Shown here piece after piece: positions 1 to 8,675 of a stretch of 64,000 bases of DNA. The number at the start of each line of letters is the position of its first letter. The stretch's first letter is position 1. The notes below the pieces were generated by a model. It saw only the letters and a program-made list of their open reading frames with translations. It did not search any database and was not told where the DNA came from. Origin of the DNA: Deltaproteobacteria bacterium (GTDB taxonomy: Bacteria; Myxococcota_A; UBA9042; PHBI01); NCBI GenBank assembly GCA_020632715.1, contig JACKFA010000004.1, forward strand, positions 558,001-622,000, written 5' to 3'. Position numbers and translations under genes: made by a program.

Positions 1-438
1 GCGCGCGAGGCGCTGCTTGTCGATGCCGCCGAACTGGCGCGGGTCGCCGCCGGCCTCGAGCGAGAGCGTCGTGAGCTCGTGGACGTCCGGGAAGACCGCG
101 AGCACCGTCATGAGGTCGGCGCCGCCGAAGGGGTAGACGACCGTCTTCGGGATGTCGGCGGGCACGAGGTCGGCGAAGAACGGGCGCGCGACCGTGAGCC
201 ACTCGGTCTTGTAGCGCTCGATGATCGGCGCGAGGGCCTTGCAGTGCGCGTCGACCGTGGCCTTGTCGAACTTCGCCTCGTCGAAGCCGCGCCCGTCGCA
301 GGCGGCGATGGCGGAGAGCTCCTTCAGCTCGGCCGAGAAGTCGAGCGGCGCGTCGGCCGGGGCGTCGGCGTAGGCGAGGCCGGCGTGGGCGCCGACGGCG
401 AGCAGGGCCAGGGCCAGGGAGCGGGCGGTGCGGAGCAT
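1..438 (-). CDS. Secreted protein of unknown function, C-terminus outside the window
   Basis: The frame opens at an ATG at 438 and stays open to the left window edge, giving 146 visible codons. Residues 1-25 form a typical signal peptide (basic MLRTARS start, Ala/Leu core, cleavage after AYA). The mature part starts acidic and contains the stretch VYPFGGADL (101-109) followed by a hydrophobic TVLAVFPD segment. I recognise no catalytic motif. It is divergent from the rhodanese-MoeB gene, with 250 bp between the two starts. Export is well supported, function is unknown, and the true length cannot be given because the stop codon is not in the window. Confidence 0.75.
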   Translation of the reverse strand, partial: MLRTARSLALALLAVGAHAGLAYADAPADAPLDFSAELKELSAIAACDGRGFDEAKFDKATVDAHCKALAPIIERYKTEWLTVARPFFADLVPADIPKTVVYPFGGADLMTVLAVFPDVHELTTLSLEAGGDPRQFGGIDKQRLAR

Positions 439-688
439 CGTGACCTCGATCGGGAGAGCGGCGCGGGACGCTATAGCTGATGCGGCGGCCATCCGAAAGC
501 GCGTTCGGCGCGGCGCGGCGCGGGCGCGGAGGGGACAGGCGGCGGAAACGAGGGCGGGCGCGGCGGGATTCCGCGGCACCTCGCGCCGGGGGGCGCGCGG
601 AATCGCCCGACGCCGCGCGCTTGATCATTGCTTCCGCTCACGAGGGTGTTTAAGGTCGCCCTCATTCTTGACCAAAGGAGTCAACAAT

Positions 689-1858
689 ATGTCGGTGTCG
701 TTCTCGGACTATCTCGCTCAGGTCAAATCCCGCATCCGGGAGATCTCGGTCCACGAGCTCAAGGAGATGATCGGGCGCCAGAAGGACGATCTCACGGTCC
801 TCGACGTGCGCGAGCCCGAGGAGTTCGAGAACGGCATCATCAAGGGCGCGACGACCGTGCCGCGGGGCTACGTGGAGCTGCGCATCGAGCAGGTCCAGCC
901 CGACCGCGACAAGCCGATCGCCGTCATCTGCGCGGGCGGCACGCGCAGCGCGCTGTCGGCGCTCTCGCTCCAGGGCCTCGGCTACCAGGACGTCGTCTCG
1001 GTCTCCGGGGGGATGGGCGCGTGGGTGCGCGCGGGCTACGAGCTCGACCACCCGCGGCGGCTCACGAAGGAGCAGCAGGCGCGCTACGCGCGGCAGATCA
1101 TCCTGCCGCAGCTCGGCGAGGCCGGGCAGCAGAAGCTGCTCGACTCGAAGGTGCTGCTCGTCGGCGCCGGCGGGCTCGGCTCGCCGACCGCGCTCTACCT
1201 CGCGGCGGGCGGCGTCGGCACCATCGGCATCATCGACAACGACAAGGTCGACACGTCGAACCTGCAGCGGCAGATCCTCCACAGCGAGGGCGCGGCGGGC
1301 ACGCCGAAGGTGCAGAGCGCGACCGAGACGCTGCGGCGCCTCAACAGCGACGTGAAGATCGTGACCTACGAGGAGCGCCTCACCTCCGAGAACGTGATGC
1401 GCATCTTCGAGGGCTGGGACGTGGTCGTCGACGGCACGGACAACTTCCCGACGCGCTACCTCATCAACGACGCGTGCGTGTTCCTCGGGATCCCGAACGT
1501 GCACGGGTCGATCTACCACTTCGATGGGCAGTGCACGATCTTCAACCACGGCGACGGGCCGTGCTACCGCTGCCTCTACCCGGAGCCGCCGCCGCCCGAG
1601 CTCGCCCCGAGCTGCGCCGAGGCGGGCGTGCTGGGCGCCATCTGCGGCGTCGTCGGCACGATGCAGGCCGTCGAGACCATCAAGGTGCTCCTCGAGATGG
1701 GGGACGACCTCACCGGGCGCCTCGTGTCCTTCGACGCCCTCAAGATGAGCTTCCGCGAGCTCAAGGTGCGGCGCGACCCGCACTGCCTCGTGTGCAGCGA
1801 GCACCCGCAGATCACCGAGCTCATCGACTACGAGCAGTTCTGCACGGTGACCTTCTAG
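689..1858 (+). CDS. moeB: Rhodanese-MoeB/ThiF fusion, sulfur-carrier adenylyltransferase
   Basis: This 389-residue cytoplasmic enzyme should adenylate the C-terminal glycine of a ThiS/MoaD-type sulfur carrier and help load sulfur on it. Residues 20-115 are a rhodanese domain with the persulfide-forming loop CAGGTRS (Cys81). Residues 130-389 are an E1-like ThiF/MoeB domain with the nucleotide loop GAGGLGS (159-165), the NLQRQ motif (191-195) and two zinc pairs, CYRC (292-295) and CLVC (366-369). Cys309 sits where related E1 enzymes carry a catalytic cysteine. The ATG at 689 is chosen because AAAGGAG ends 8 nt upstream. In most MoeZ/Uba4 fusions the rhodanese lies C-terminal; here it is N-terminal. 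No moaD or thiS gene is visible nearby, so the partner is unknown. Confidence 0.9.
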   Translation: MSVSFSDYLAQVKSRIREISVHELKEMIGRQKDDLTVLDVREPEEFENGIIKGATTVPRGYVELRIEQVQPDRDKPIAVICAGGTRSALSALSLQGLGYQDVVSVSGGMGAWVRAGYELDHPRRLTKEQQARYARQIILPQLGEAGQQKLLDSKVLLVGAGGLGSPTALYLAAGGVGTIGIIDNDKVDTSNLQRQILHSEGAAGTPKVQSATETLRRLNSDVKIVTYEERLTSENVMRIFEGWDVVVDGTDNFPTRYLINDACVFLGIPNVHGSIYHFDGQCTIFNHGDGPCYRCLYPEPPPPELAPSCAEAGVLGAICGVVGTMQAVETIKVLLEMGDDLTGRLVSFDALKMSFRELKVRRDPHCLVCSEHPQITELIDYEQFCTVTF

Positions 1859-1987
1859 AAGCGCTCGCTCCGGGGGCGCCTGGATGCGGCGGCCGCCATC
1901 CCTTCCTCGCCTCCCGCTGCGCGAGAGGCGAGGTGGGAACCCTCATGGCGGTCGCCGCAGGGCGCCCCCTGCGCTCGCTTCCCCCCT

Positions 1988-2047
1988 CCCGCCTTCGGCG
2001 GGTGTCCCCCCGCGGTGCGGGGGGACGGTTCGTCGGCTACGCCGACG
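1988..2047. repeat. Three consecutive perfect hairpins
   Basis: Three inverted repeats, each with a 3-nt loop, follow one another downstream of the rhodanese-MoeB gene: CCCGCC/GGCGGG at 1988-2002, GTCCCCCCGC/GCGGGGGGAC at 2004-2026 and CGTCGGC/GCCGACG at 2031-2047. No T-tract follows. They could act as a transcript end or processing signal for the upstream gene, or belong to a REP-like family. They lie about 80 bp before the start of the next gene. Confidence 0.6.
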
Positions 2048-2126
2048 GACAGCGCAGCGCGTGTTCGGTGACGAGGCGGGGCAGGGGATTTTGCGTCGAC
2101 TCGTCTTCGATCCCTAGAATGGGGCC

Positions 2127-2846
2127 GTGAATCGCCTTCTTCGAACCGGCCTCCTGCCGGCCCTGCTCCTCCTCTCCTCGGTCGCGGCCCCCTCGGGCGC
2201 CGCGCGCGCCGAGGAGTGCGGCAACGTCACGACCCTCGGGACCTGCCTCGACTCGAAGACGCTCGTCTGGTGCGACGCGGGGACCCTCCGCACGCAGGTC
2301 TGCCCCGAGGGGGAGATCTGCGTCGCCGACGACCGCTTCCAGGGCGGCTACGGCTGCATCGCCACGCAGTACACGAGCTGCGGCGCCATCACCGCCGCCG
2401 GCGAGTGCGCGGCCGACGACCGCGTCCTCCTCTGGTGCGACGTGAGCCGCGTCCGCGCGCGCGAGTGCGGCATCGGCCTCACCTGCGCCTGGGTCGAGGC
2501 CGACGGCGGCTACGACTGCGTCCCCGTCGCGACCCAGCCCGACCCGGACGCCGGCAACGGCGGCGACGCGGACGCCGCGGGGGGCGACGACACCGCCGAG
2601 AGCGACGCGAGCGACGGGTCCGGCGGCGACGACGCCGCGAGCGACGCCGTCGGCTCCGACGCGAGCCTGCTCGCCGACAGCGGCCCCGTGCCGAGCGTCG
2701 AGAGCGGCGGCGCCGGCCCCGCCGAGTCGTACACCGCGGCGGGTGGCGCCGGGTGCGCGGGCGGCGGCCCCCGAGGCGCGCCCTGGCTCGTCGTGGCCGC
2801 GGTCGCGGCGTGGCTCGCGCGGCGGCGGCGCGCCCGGATCGCCTGA
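2127..2846 (+). CDS. Cys-rich exported protein with MYXO-CTERM tail
   Basis: The 239-residue product has a signal peptide (1-28, cleavage near ARA-EE) and two similar Cys-rich modules between residues 30 and 132, each with a C...LVWCD or LLWCD core. A disordered Asp/Ala/Gly/Ser linker (137-205) follows. The tail from about residue 210 has a Gly-Cys patch, a hydrophobic segment and a final RRRR cluster, the pattern of MYXO-CTERM sorting signals that lead to processing and surface anchoring. No enzymatic motif is seen. The module looks like a small disulfide-rich surface domain held off the cell by a flexible stalk. Confidence 0.8.
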   Translation: MNRLLRTGLLPALLLLSSVAAPSGAARAEECGNVTTLGTCLDSKTLVWCDAGTLRTQVCPEGEICVADDRFQGGYGCIATQYTSCGAITAAGECAADDRVLLWCDVSRVRARECGIGLTCAWVEADGGYDCVPVATQPDPDAGNGGDADAAGGDDTAESDASDGSGGDDAASDAVGSDASLLADSGPVPSVESGGAGPAESYTAAGGAGCAGGGPRGAPWLVVAAVAAWLARRRRARIA

Positions 2847-2875
2847 CCCGCGATCCGCCCGGATGCCGCTATTGC

Positions 2876-2905
2876 TTGACTCTACGGTCGGAAGTCCCGT
2901 AAACG
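2876..2905 (+). promoter_or_regulatory. Candidate sigma-70-type promoter upstream of the helicase gene
   Basis: TTGACT at 2876-2881 matches the -35 consensus at 5 of 6 positions. TAAACG at 2900-2905 is a weak -10 (3 of 6) at 18-bp spacing. If used, it would give a leader of about 200 nt before the ATG at 3113. The -10 is poor, so this is tentative. Confidence 0.3.
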
Positions 2906-2940
2906 CCCTACGACTGCGCGCCGTGAGCTCGACGCGGGCG

Positions 2941-2976
2941 CGCCATGGGATCGGTCGAACCTCGACCGCGATGGCG
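2941..2976 (+). promoter_or_regulatory. Imperfect hairpin in the helicase leader
   Basis: CGCCAT (2941-2946) pairs with ATGGCG (2971-2976), and inside it CGGTCGA (2952-2958) pairs with TCGACCG (2962-2968) around a 3-nt ACC loop. It lies between the candidate promoter and the helicase start. Structured leaders are known for DEAD-box helicase genes in other bacteria; a role here is inference. Confidence 0.35.
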
Positions 2977-3112
2977 TGACGCGAGCCCACGAGAGATTGA
3001 CGCGCCCCTGGCTGGCCACCCGCGCGCCGGCTCCCCGAAGCGACCCTCGCTGCCGCCGCGTCGAACGCGGCTCGCCCGCGAGGGCCCAACCTAGCGTGTC
3101 GCTAGGGAGACC

Positions 3113-3348
3113 ATGACTACATCCCGTTCGTTCCGCCAGGTCGTCGACCTGCGCCAGACCTCCACCTCCCCCAAGACCTCCACCCCCGAGCGCGAGAGCA
3201 CCCCGCGCGCCCCCGGCGAGCGGCGCCCGCCGCCGCCGCGGCGGCGACGACGGCGAGAAGAGCGCGAAGCCCGTCGCCGCCGCGCCCGCGCCTGCGCCTC
3301 CCGCGCCGCCGCGCACCCAGCCCGCCCCGGCTGCGCGCCCCGCAGTCC
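3113..3348 (+). pseudogene. Probable frame-disrupted N-terminal extension of the helicase gene
   Basis: An ATG at 3113 has the purine-rich GGGAGA just upstream. From there, codons with G/C third positions run in that frame to about 3240. The coding-like signal then moves to a second frame (reading GGDDGEKSAKP followed by an Ala/Pro-rich stretch, about 3240-3330) and finally to the helicase frame. Each move is in the same direction, as expected from one extra base (or two missing) each time. The GTG at 3349, the first start in the helicase frame, has no ribosome binding site. I infer that the true or ancestral protein began at 3113 with a roughly 80-residue disordered extension, disrupted by two indels or sequencing errors. 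It is listed separately because no single open frame covers it. Confidence 0.45.
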
Positions 3349-4719
<1,371 letters not shown>

Positions 4720-5607
4720 CTAGTCGAGCGTCAGGGCGCGGCGGCGTCGCCGGAGGAGCAGGAGCGCCGTGAGCGCCGTGAGCGCGACCGCGCCCTCGGC
4801 GCCACCCCCCGCGCCGCAGCTCCCGCAGCCGTCACCGTCCCCATCGCTCTCGCCGTCGGGCGTCGGGTCGCACAGGTCGGGGACGCCGTCCTCGTCGCGA
4901 TCCGACGCCGACAGCTCCGCGCAGGTCGTGCCGGCGCCGCCCGCGGCGCACACGACGACGCCGGTCGCGCAGTCGTCGGCGTCATCGCCGTCGCACGCCG
5001 CGCCGAGCCCGTCGTAGCCTTCGTCCGTGACGCCATCGCAGTCGTCGTCGACCGCGTTGCACACCTCGACCGCCCCCGCCTCGCAGCAGAAGCCGTCGAC
5101 GCACGCGGCGGTCGCGCACTCGGCGTCGGCGGCGCACGCCTCCCCGCGCGCGAGCGAGCAGGTGACGGCGAGCGTCCAGTCGAGGAGGCGACCGAAGTAG
5201 CCGTGCTCGCCGTCGGCCACGGTGAGGGTCCAGGTCCCACCCGCGGGCCGCCCGGCGAACGCGTCCGACGCGACCTCCATGCGCTGGAGCCCGCTGCACA
5301 GGCCGCCGCCCGCCGCGATCGCCGCCGTCCCGTCCGGGTGGGCGAGCGTCGCCTCGAGGTCACCGAGCTCCATGTGGGCGAGCTCGAGCTCCGCCCGCAC
5401 GGTCGTGACCACCTCCCCGACCGCGCAGGCGTCCGCCGGCAGGGTGAGGGACGTCTCGAGCGCGCCCCAGCCGTCGGGGATGGCGCCGTCGCACGCGCTG
5501 CCGCCGACCTCGCTACAGCGCCAGGTGCCGCCGCCGGCCGAGGCCGCAGGCGCGCCGACGACCACGGCGAGCGCCGCGAGTGAGGCCAGGCCGCGCGCCG
5601 CGGTCAT
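4720..5607 (-). CDS. Exported P-domain-like, MopE-motif protein with MYXO-CTERM tail
   Basis: The 295-residue product has a signal peptide (1-24). Residues 30-150 resemble the P/Homo B beta-sandwich found C-terminal to secreted proteases (L..TLTHPDG-like strand, GTWTLTVAD, DWTLAV). A Cys-rich segment follows with the MopE-type motif CNAVDDDCDGVTDEG (183-197), then an Asp-rich thrombospondin-3-like Ca-binding run (235-260). The tail has CGSCG, a hydrophobic stretch and RRRRR, the MYXO-CTERM pattern. It is last in a three-gene operon: its ATG overlaps the upstream stop codon as ATGA (5604-5607). No protease domain is present. The P-domain call rests on motif resemblance. Confidence 0.8.
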   Translation of the reverse strand: MTAARGLASLAALAVVVGAPAASAGGGTWRCSEVGGSACDGAIPDGWGALETSLTLPADACAVGEVVTTVRAELELAHMELGDLEATLAHPDGTAAIAAGGGLCSGLQRMEVASDAFAGRPAGGTWTLTVADGEHGYFGRLLDWTLAVTCSLARGEACAADAECATAACVDGFCCEAGAVEVCNAVDDDCDGVTDEGYDGLGAACDGDDADDCATGVVVCAAGGAGTTCAELSASDRDEDGVPDLCDPTPDGESDGDGDGCGSCGAGGGAEGAVALTALTALLLLRRRRRALTLD

Positions 5608-6851
5608 GGCGCCTCCGGCGGCAGGGCCACGCTCGGGGTCATCGTCGCGAAGCGACCGGCAGCGCCAGCGATCACGAACATCACCCCGTTCCGGAACGCG
5701 GGCGCGCTCGTCGGGCCGCCCGTCGCGCCGACCGGGGCGCGAAGATCCACGTCGAGGCTCGCGAACGCCGGGGCCCCCGGGAGGGCGTCACGGAGCATGA
5801 CGCGCTGCGTCACGAGGGGGAAGGGCGCCGTGCCCGCCGCGAGCGGTGTGCTCTGGCCGCCCTCCTCGTAGGCGCGCGCGGCCCGGAGGCCCTCGCCGGC
5901 CGCCGGGCTGCCGCACGGGAACGGCGCGACGGGCCCTGCCGGCTCGCGGAACACGATGAGCTCGGCCGCGTCGACGATCCCCCCCTGCGGCGCCCACGCG
6001 CGGAGCCGCGGCGTGAGCGGCTCGCGGCGGTCGACCCCGGACCAGCCGACGAGGCGCCCGTAGAAGGTGGGCGCGCCCGCGGTGGTCGTGCGCGGGTCGG
6101 TCGTCGACGCCTCGACGTGGACGAGGAGCTCGCCGACGGCGCTGTTGTACGCGTTGTCGACGAGCTCGAAGGCGCCGGTCAGCGCGTTCGTCGTGGCGAG
6201 CACGGTCGCGGCGTAGGCGCCGTCGCGCGGGCCGTCGGAGCAGCCCTTCACGACGTCGACGGTCACGTAGCCGCGGAGGAGCCCGTCGCCCGCGGGCGCT
6301 TCCGCCGTGACCCCGTGCGCCGCCGACCCGCACTGCCCGCCGAAGAGCGCCGACGGCTGCCCGGAGAGCGCGGCGCGGAGGCTCGCGCGCGCGGCGGCGT
6401 CGAGGGGGGCGGGCGGCATCTCCCCGCGGCACGAGGGGATCGCGCGGTCCTCGGAGAGCGGCCCGCGCGGCGAGATCGCGTCGTCCGGATCGGCGTCGGC
6501 CGGGGCGCTCGCAGGGAGGGCGCCGCCGACGAGGACCGCGCGCAGGTCGATGATCTCGGCGTCGTAGCCCGTGAGGTAGACCGGGAACGACAGGGCCGGG
6601 AGCCCGGCGTCGGTCCAGACGGTGACCTGCGTGAGCACGGCGATGGCGCGCGTGTTGCGGACGGTGAGCAGCGCCCGCGCGCGCGGCGCGGGCTGCCCCT
6701 GCGCGATCGGGGCGGGGTCGACCTCGAAGTAGGGCAGGAGCAGCGTCGCGGCGGGGACCGCGTCGTTCGGGCCGATGGCGGCGCGGCCGGCGGGGCCCGC
6801 GCCGACGCAGGCCGCGAGCGCGGCGAGGAAGGCGAGGCGCGCGGCCCTCAT
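5604..6851 (-). CDS. Exported protein of unknown function, paralogue of the upstream gene
   Basis: The 415-residue product has a signal peptide (about 1-24) and no lipobox. It opens with ATLLLPYFEVDP, then a segment LTQVTVWTDAGLPALSFPVYLTGYD, then RGYVTVDVV and a FYGRLVGW...REPL block. The same blocks occur in the same order in the upstream gene product (for instance ATILVPYVEVDL, ATLWTDLGVPVLGFDLFL, RGYLTVDVV, FYGALSGF...REPL). The two therefore arose by tandem duplication. The start ATG at 6851 overlaps the upstream stop as ATGA, and the stop overlaps the next start in the same way. I do not recognise the family; a beta-rich secreted protein is likely. Confidence 0.8.
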   Translation of the reverse strand: MRAARLAFLAALAACVGAGPAGRAAIGPNDAVPAATLLLPYFEVDPAPIAQGQPAPRARALLTVRNTRAIAVLTQVTVWTDAGLPALSFPVYLTGYDAEIIDLRAVLVGGALPASAPADADPDDAISPRGPLSEDRAIPSCRGEMPPAPLDAAARASLRAALSGQPSALFGGQCGSAAHGVTAEAPAGDGLLRGYVTVDVVKGCSDGPRDGAYAATVLATTNALTGAFELVDNAYNSAVGELLVHVEASTTDPRTTTAGAPTFYGRLVGWSGVDRREPLTPRLRAWAPQGGIVDAAELIVFREPAGPVAPFPCGSPAAGEGLRAARAYEEGGQSTPLAAGTAPFPLVTQRVMLRDALPGAPAFASLDVDLRAPVGATGGPTSAPAFRNGVMFVIAGAAGRFATMTPSVALPPEAP

Positions 6852-8071
6852 CGGCCACCTCCGGGGAGCGCGAGGAGCGTCCGGTCGGGCGCCGTGCCGC
6901 TGTCGAGCGGCGTCGCGGCGTAGCCGGTCAGGAAGCGACCCTCGCCGCCGCAGGCCGTGCCCGAGCCGACCACGAGGACGTACGCCTGCGCGGCGCCGCG
7001 CGCGCCCGCCGGGAGCGTGACGCCGGCGGGGTCGTGGCCGAGCGCGAGCGAGAGCCAGCCGGCGCGCCACGGGAAGGGGAGGGCGGGGGCGCCGGCGCCG
7101 AGGCGCTGCGTCACGAGGGGGAGGGGGAGGGCGCTCGTCACGTCGGCGGCGCCGCCCGCGAGGTCGAAGGCCACGATCTGCTCGGCGGGGAGCGGATCCG
7201 GTGGGGTCGCGCACGGGAACGGCGCGCGCGGCGTCTTCGGGTCGCGCCACACGACGAGGCCCGTGCCGGCGGCCACGAACGGGGCGCTCCAGCGCGTCGG
7301 GAGCGGCTCCCGGTGGTCTGCCGCGGCGAACCCGGAGAGGGCGCCGTAGAAGGTCGGGCGGCCGGCCTCGCGCGTGCGGGCGCCGCTCGGGTCCGCCTCG
7401 AGGGCGACGGCGCGGTCCCCGAGGGCGAGGTTCTGGCTCGGATCGAGGATCTGGAAGCTCCCGACGAGGAGGTTCTCGTCGCTCGCGACGCGCCCCGCCC
7501 CGCCGGCGAAGTAGTCGGCGTCGGCCGGGCCGAGGCCGGCGCAGCGCGTGACGACGTCGACGGTGAGGTAGCCGCGGGCGACCTGGTCGCCGTGGGCGGC
7601 GCCGGCGCAGGTCGCGGCCCCGGAGGCGTCGAGGGGCTGGCCGGTGAGCGCCGCGCGGAGGCGGGCGACGGCGGGCGCGTCGAGGACGAGCGGGGGGATG
7701 GCCGCGCCGCAGCCGGCGTAGGCGCCGTTCGGCGTGGCGCTCGAGGTCGCGCCGGTGGTGAGGACGTCGCGCAGGTTGAGGGTCTGCGACCCGTGGGCCG
7801 GGAGGAAGAGGTCGAAGCCGAGGACCGGGACGCCGAGGTCGGTCCAGAGGGTCGCGTGGACGAGGGCCGCGCCGAGCGGGGCCTCGAGGGTGACGAGGGT
7901 CGTCGTGCCGAGCGGCGAGGTGAGATCGACCTCGACGTAGGGGACGAGGATCGTCGCGGCCGGCGTCGCGTCGAGGGTGCCGACGACGGCGCGCGCGGGC
8001 GCCTGCGCCGACGCGAGGAGCGCGACGGCGGCGGCGATGGCGCCTCGCGCGAGACTGTTCGGGCGCCCCAT
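6848..8071 (-). CDS. Exported protein of unknown function, first gene of a paralogue pair
   Basis: The 407-residue product begins with a signal peptide (1-28, ending APARA). It shares conserved blocks with the following paralogue, including VEVDL, the WTD.G.PVL.FDLFL segment, RGYLTVDVV and PLVTQR near the C-terminus. The ATG at 8071 is chosen because GAGGAGG lies 3-9 nt upstream; a longer open frame exists but would cross into the divergent gene. The gene heads an operon of three coupled genes running to 4720. Several scattered cysteine pairs suggest an exported, disulfide-containing fold. No enzymatic motif is recognised. Confidence 0.8.
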   Translation of the reverse strand: MGRPNSLARGAIAAAVALLASAQAPARAVVGTLDATPAATILVPYVEVDLTSPLGTTTLVTLEAPLGAALVHATLWTDLGVPVLGFDLFLPAHGSQTLNLRDVLTTGATSSATPNGAYAGCGAAIPPLVLDAPAVARLRAALTGQPLDASGAATCAGAAHGDQVARGYLTVDVVTRCAGLGPADADYFAGGAGRVASDENLLVGSFQILDPSQNLALGDRAVALEADPSGARTREAGRPTFYGALSGFAAADHREPLPTRWSAPFVAAGTGLVVWRDPKTPRAPFPCATPPDPLPAEQIVAFDLAGGAADVTSALPLPLVTQRLGAGAPALPFPWRAGWLSLALGHDPAGVTLPAGARGAAQAYVLVVGSGTACGGEGRFLTGYAATPLDSGTAPDRTLLALPGGGR

Positions 8072-8183
8072 GGGCCTCCTCGGCTGCTCGGCTGGATGAC
8101 GACGGCTCGGAGCATACCCCCGGCGCCGGGGACGCGCACGCCGCGCACATGACAAAGGGCCGGGTGTCGGGTAAGTGGCTTGG

Positions 8184-8549
8184 ATGGCCGAGCCCCTGAC
8201 CGACGCCGAGCACGACGCCCTCGCCGCCAAGCTGCGCGAGCTCGAGGCCGGGCTCGAGGGGCAGCTCCGGAGCGCGACGGGCGACGGCAAGCCGGTCGCC
8301 CTCGACACCGCCATCGGCCGCGTCTCGCGCGTGGACGCCATCCAGCAGCAGCAGATGGTCAAGGCCACGCGGGACCGCGCCGAGGGCCGCCTCCTGCAGG
8401 TCCGCGCCGCGCTCCGGCGCGTGGACGACGGCGACTACGGCGACTGCGCGAAGTGCGGCGAGCCCATCGGCTTCCGGCGCCTCGACGCCCGGCCCGAGAC
8501 GCCGTTCTGCGTGGCCTGCCAGGCGGCCGCGGAGGCCCGCCGCGGCTGA
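8184..8549 (+). CDS. DksA/TraR-family zinc-finger regulator
   Basis: This 121-residue cytoplasmic protein has an N-terminal helical region (1-80) containing GRVSRVDA (45-52), typical of small DksA/TraR relatives. A C4 zinc finger follows with Cys88, Cys91, Cys109 and Cys112. Proteins of this family insert a coiled coil into the RNA polymerase secondary channel and tune transcription with ppGpp. It is shorter than enterobacterial DksA (about 150 residues), so it may be a regulator with a narrower role. The start could also be the GTG at 8175; the ATG at 8184 is preferred without strong support. It is divergent from the paralogue operon with 112 bp between starts. Confidence 0.85.
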   Translation: MAEPLTDAEHDALAAKLRELEAGLEGQLRSATGDGKPVALDTAIGRVSRVDAIQQQQMVKATRDRAEGRLLQVRAALRRVDDGDYGDCAKCGEPIGFRRLDARPETPFCVACQAAAEARRG

Positions 8550-8675
8550 TCCTGGCCCGTGGCCGCCGTGGAATAGCTCGGCCGTTTAAATCTTTCTCCT
8601 CGCCGCCCGCGGTGGCGCGCCTCCCGAGCGGTTCGGCGCGCGTCGACCGCCCCCTGGGCCTGAAGGAGCGAGATC

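Noticed and set aside
5604..8213. Single 869-codon reading through both paralogous exported genes
   Set aside because: The first half is in the wrong frame for the upstream paralogue and is Arg/Pro-rich; the two real genes have their own signal peptides and ATGA junctions.
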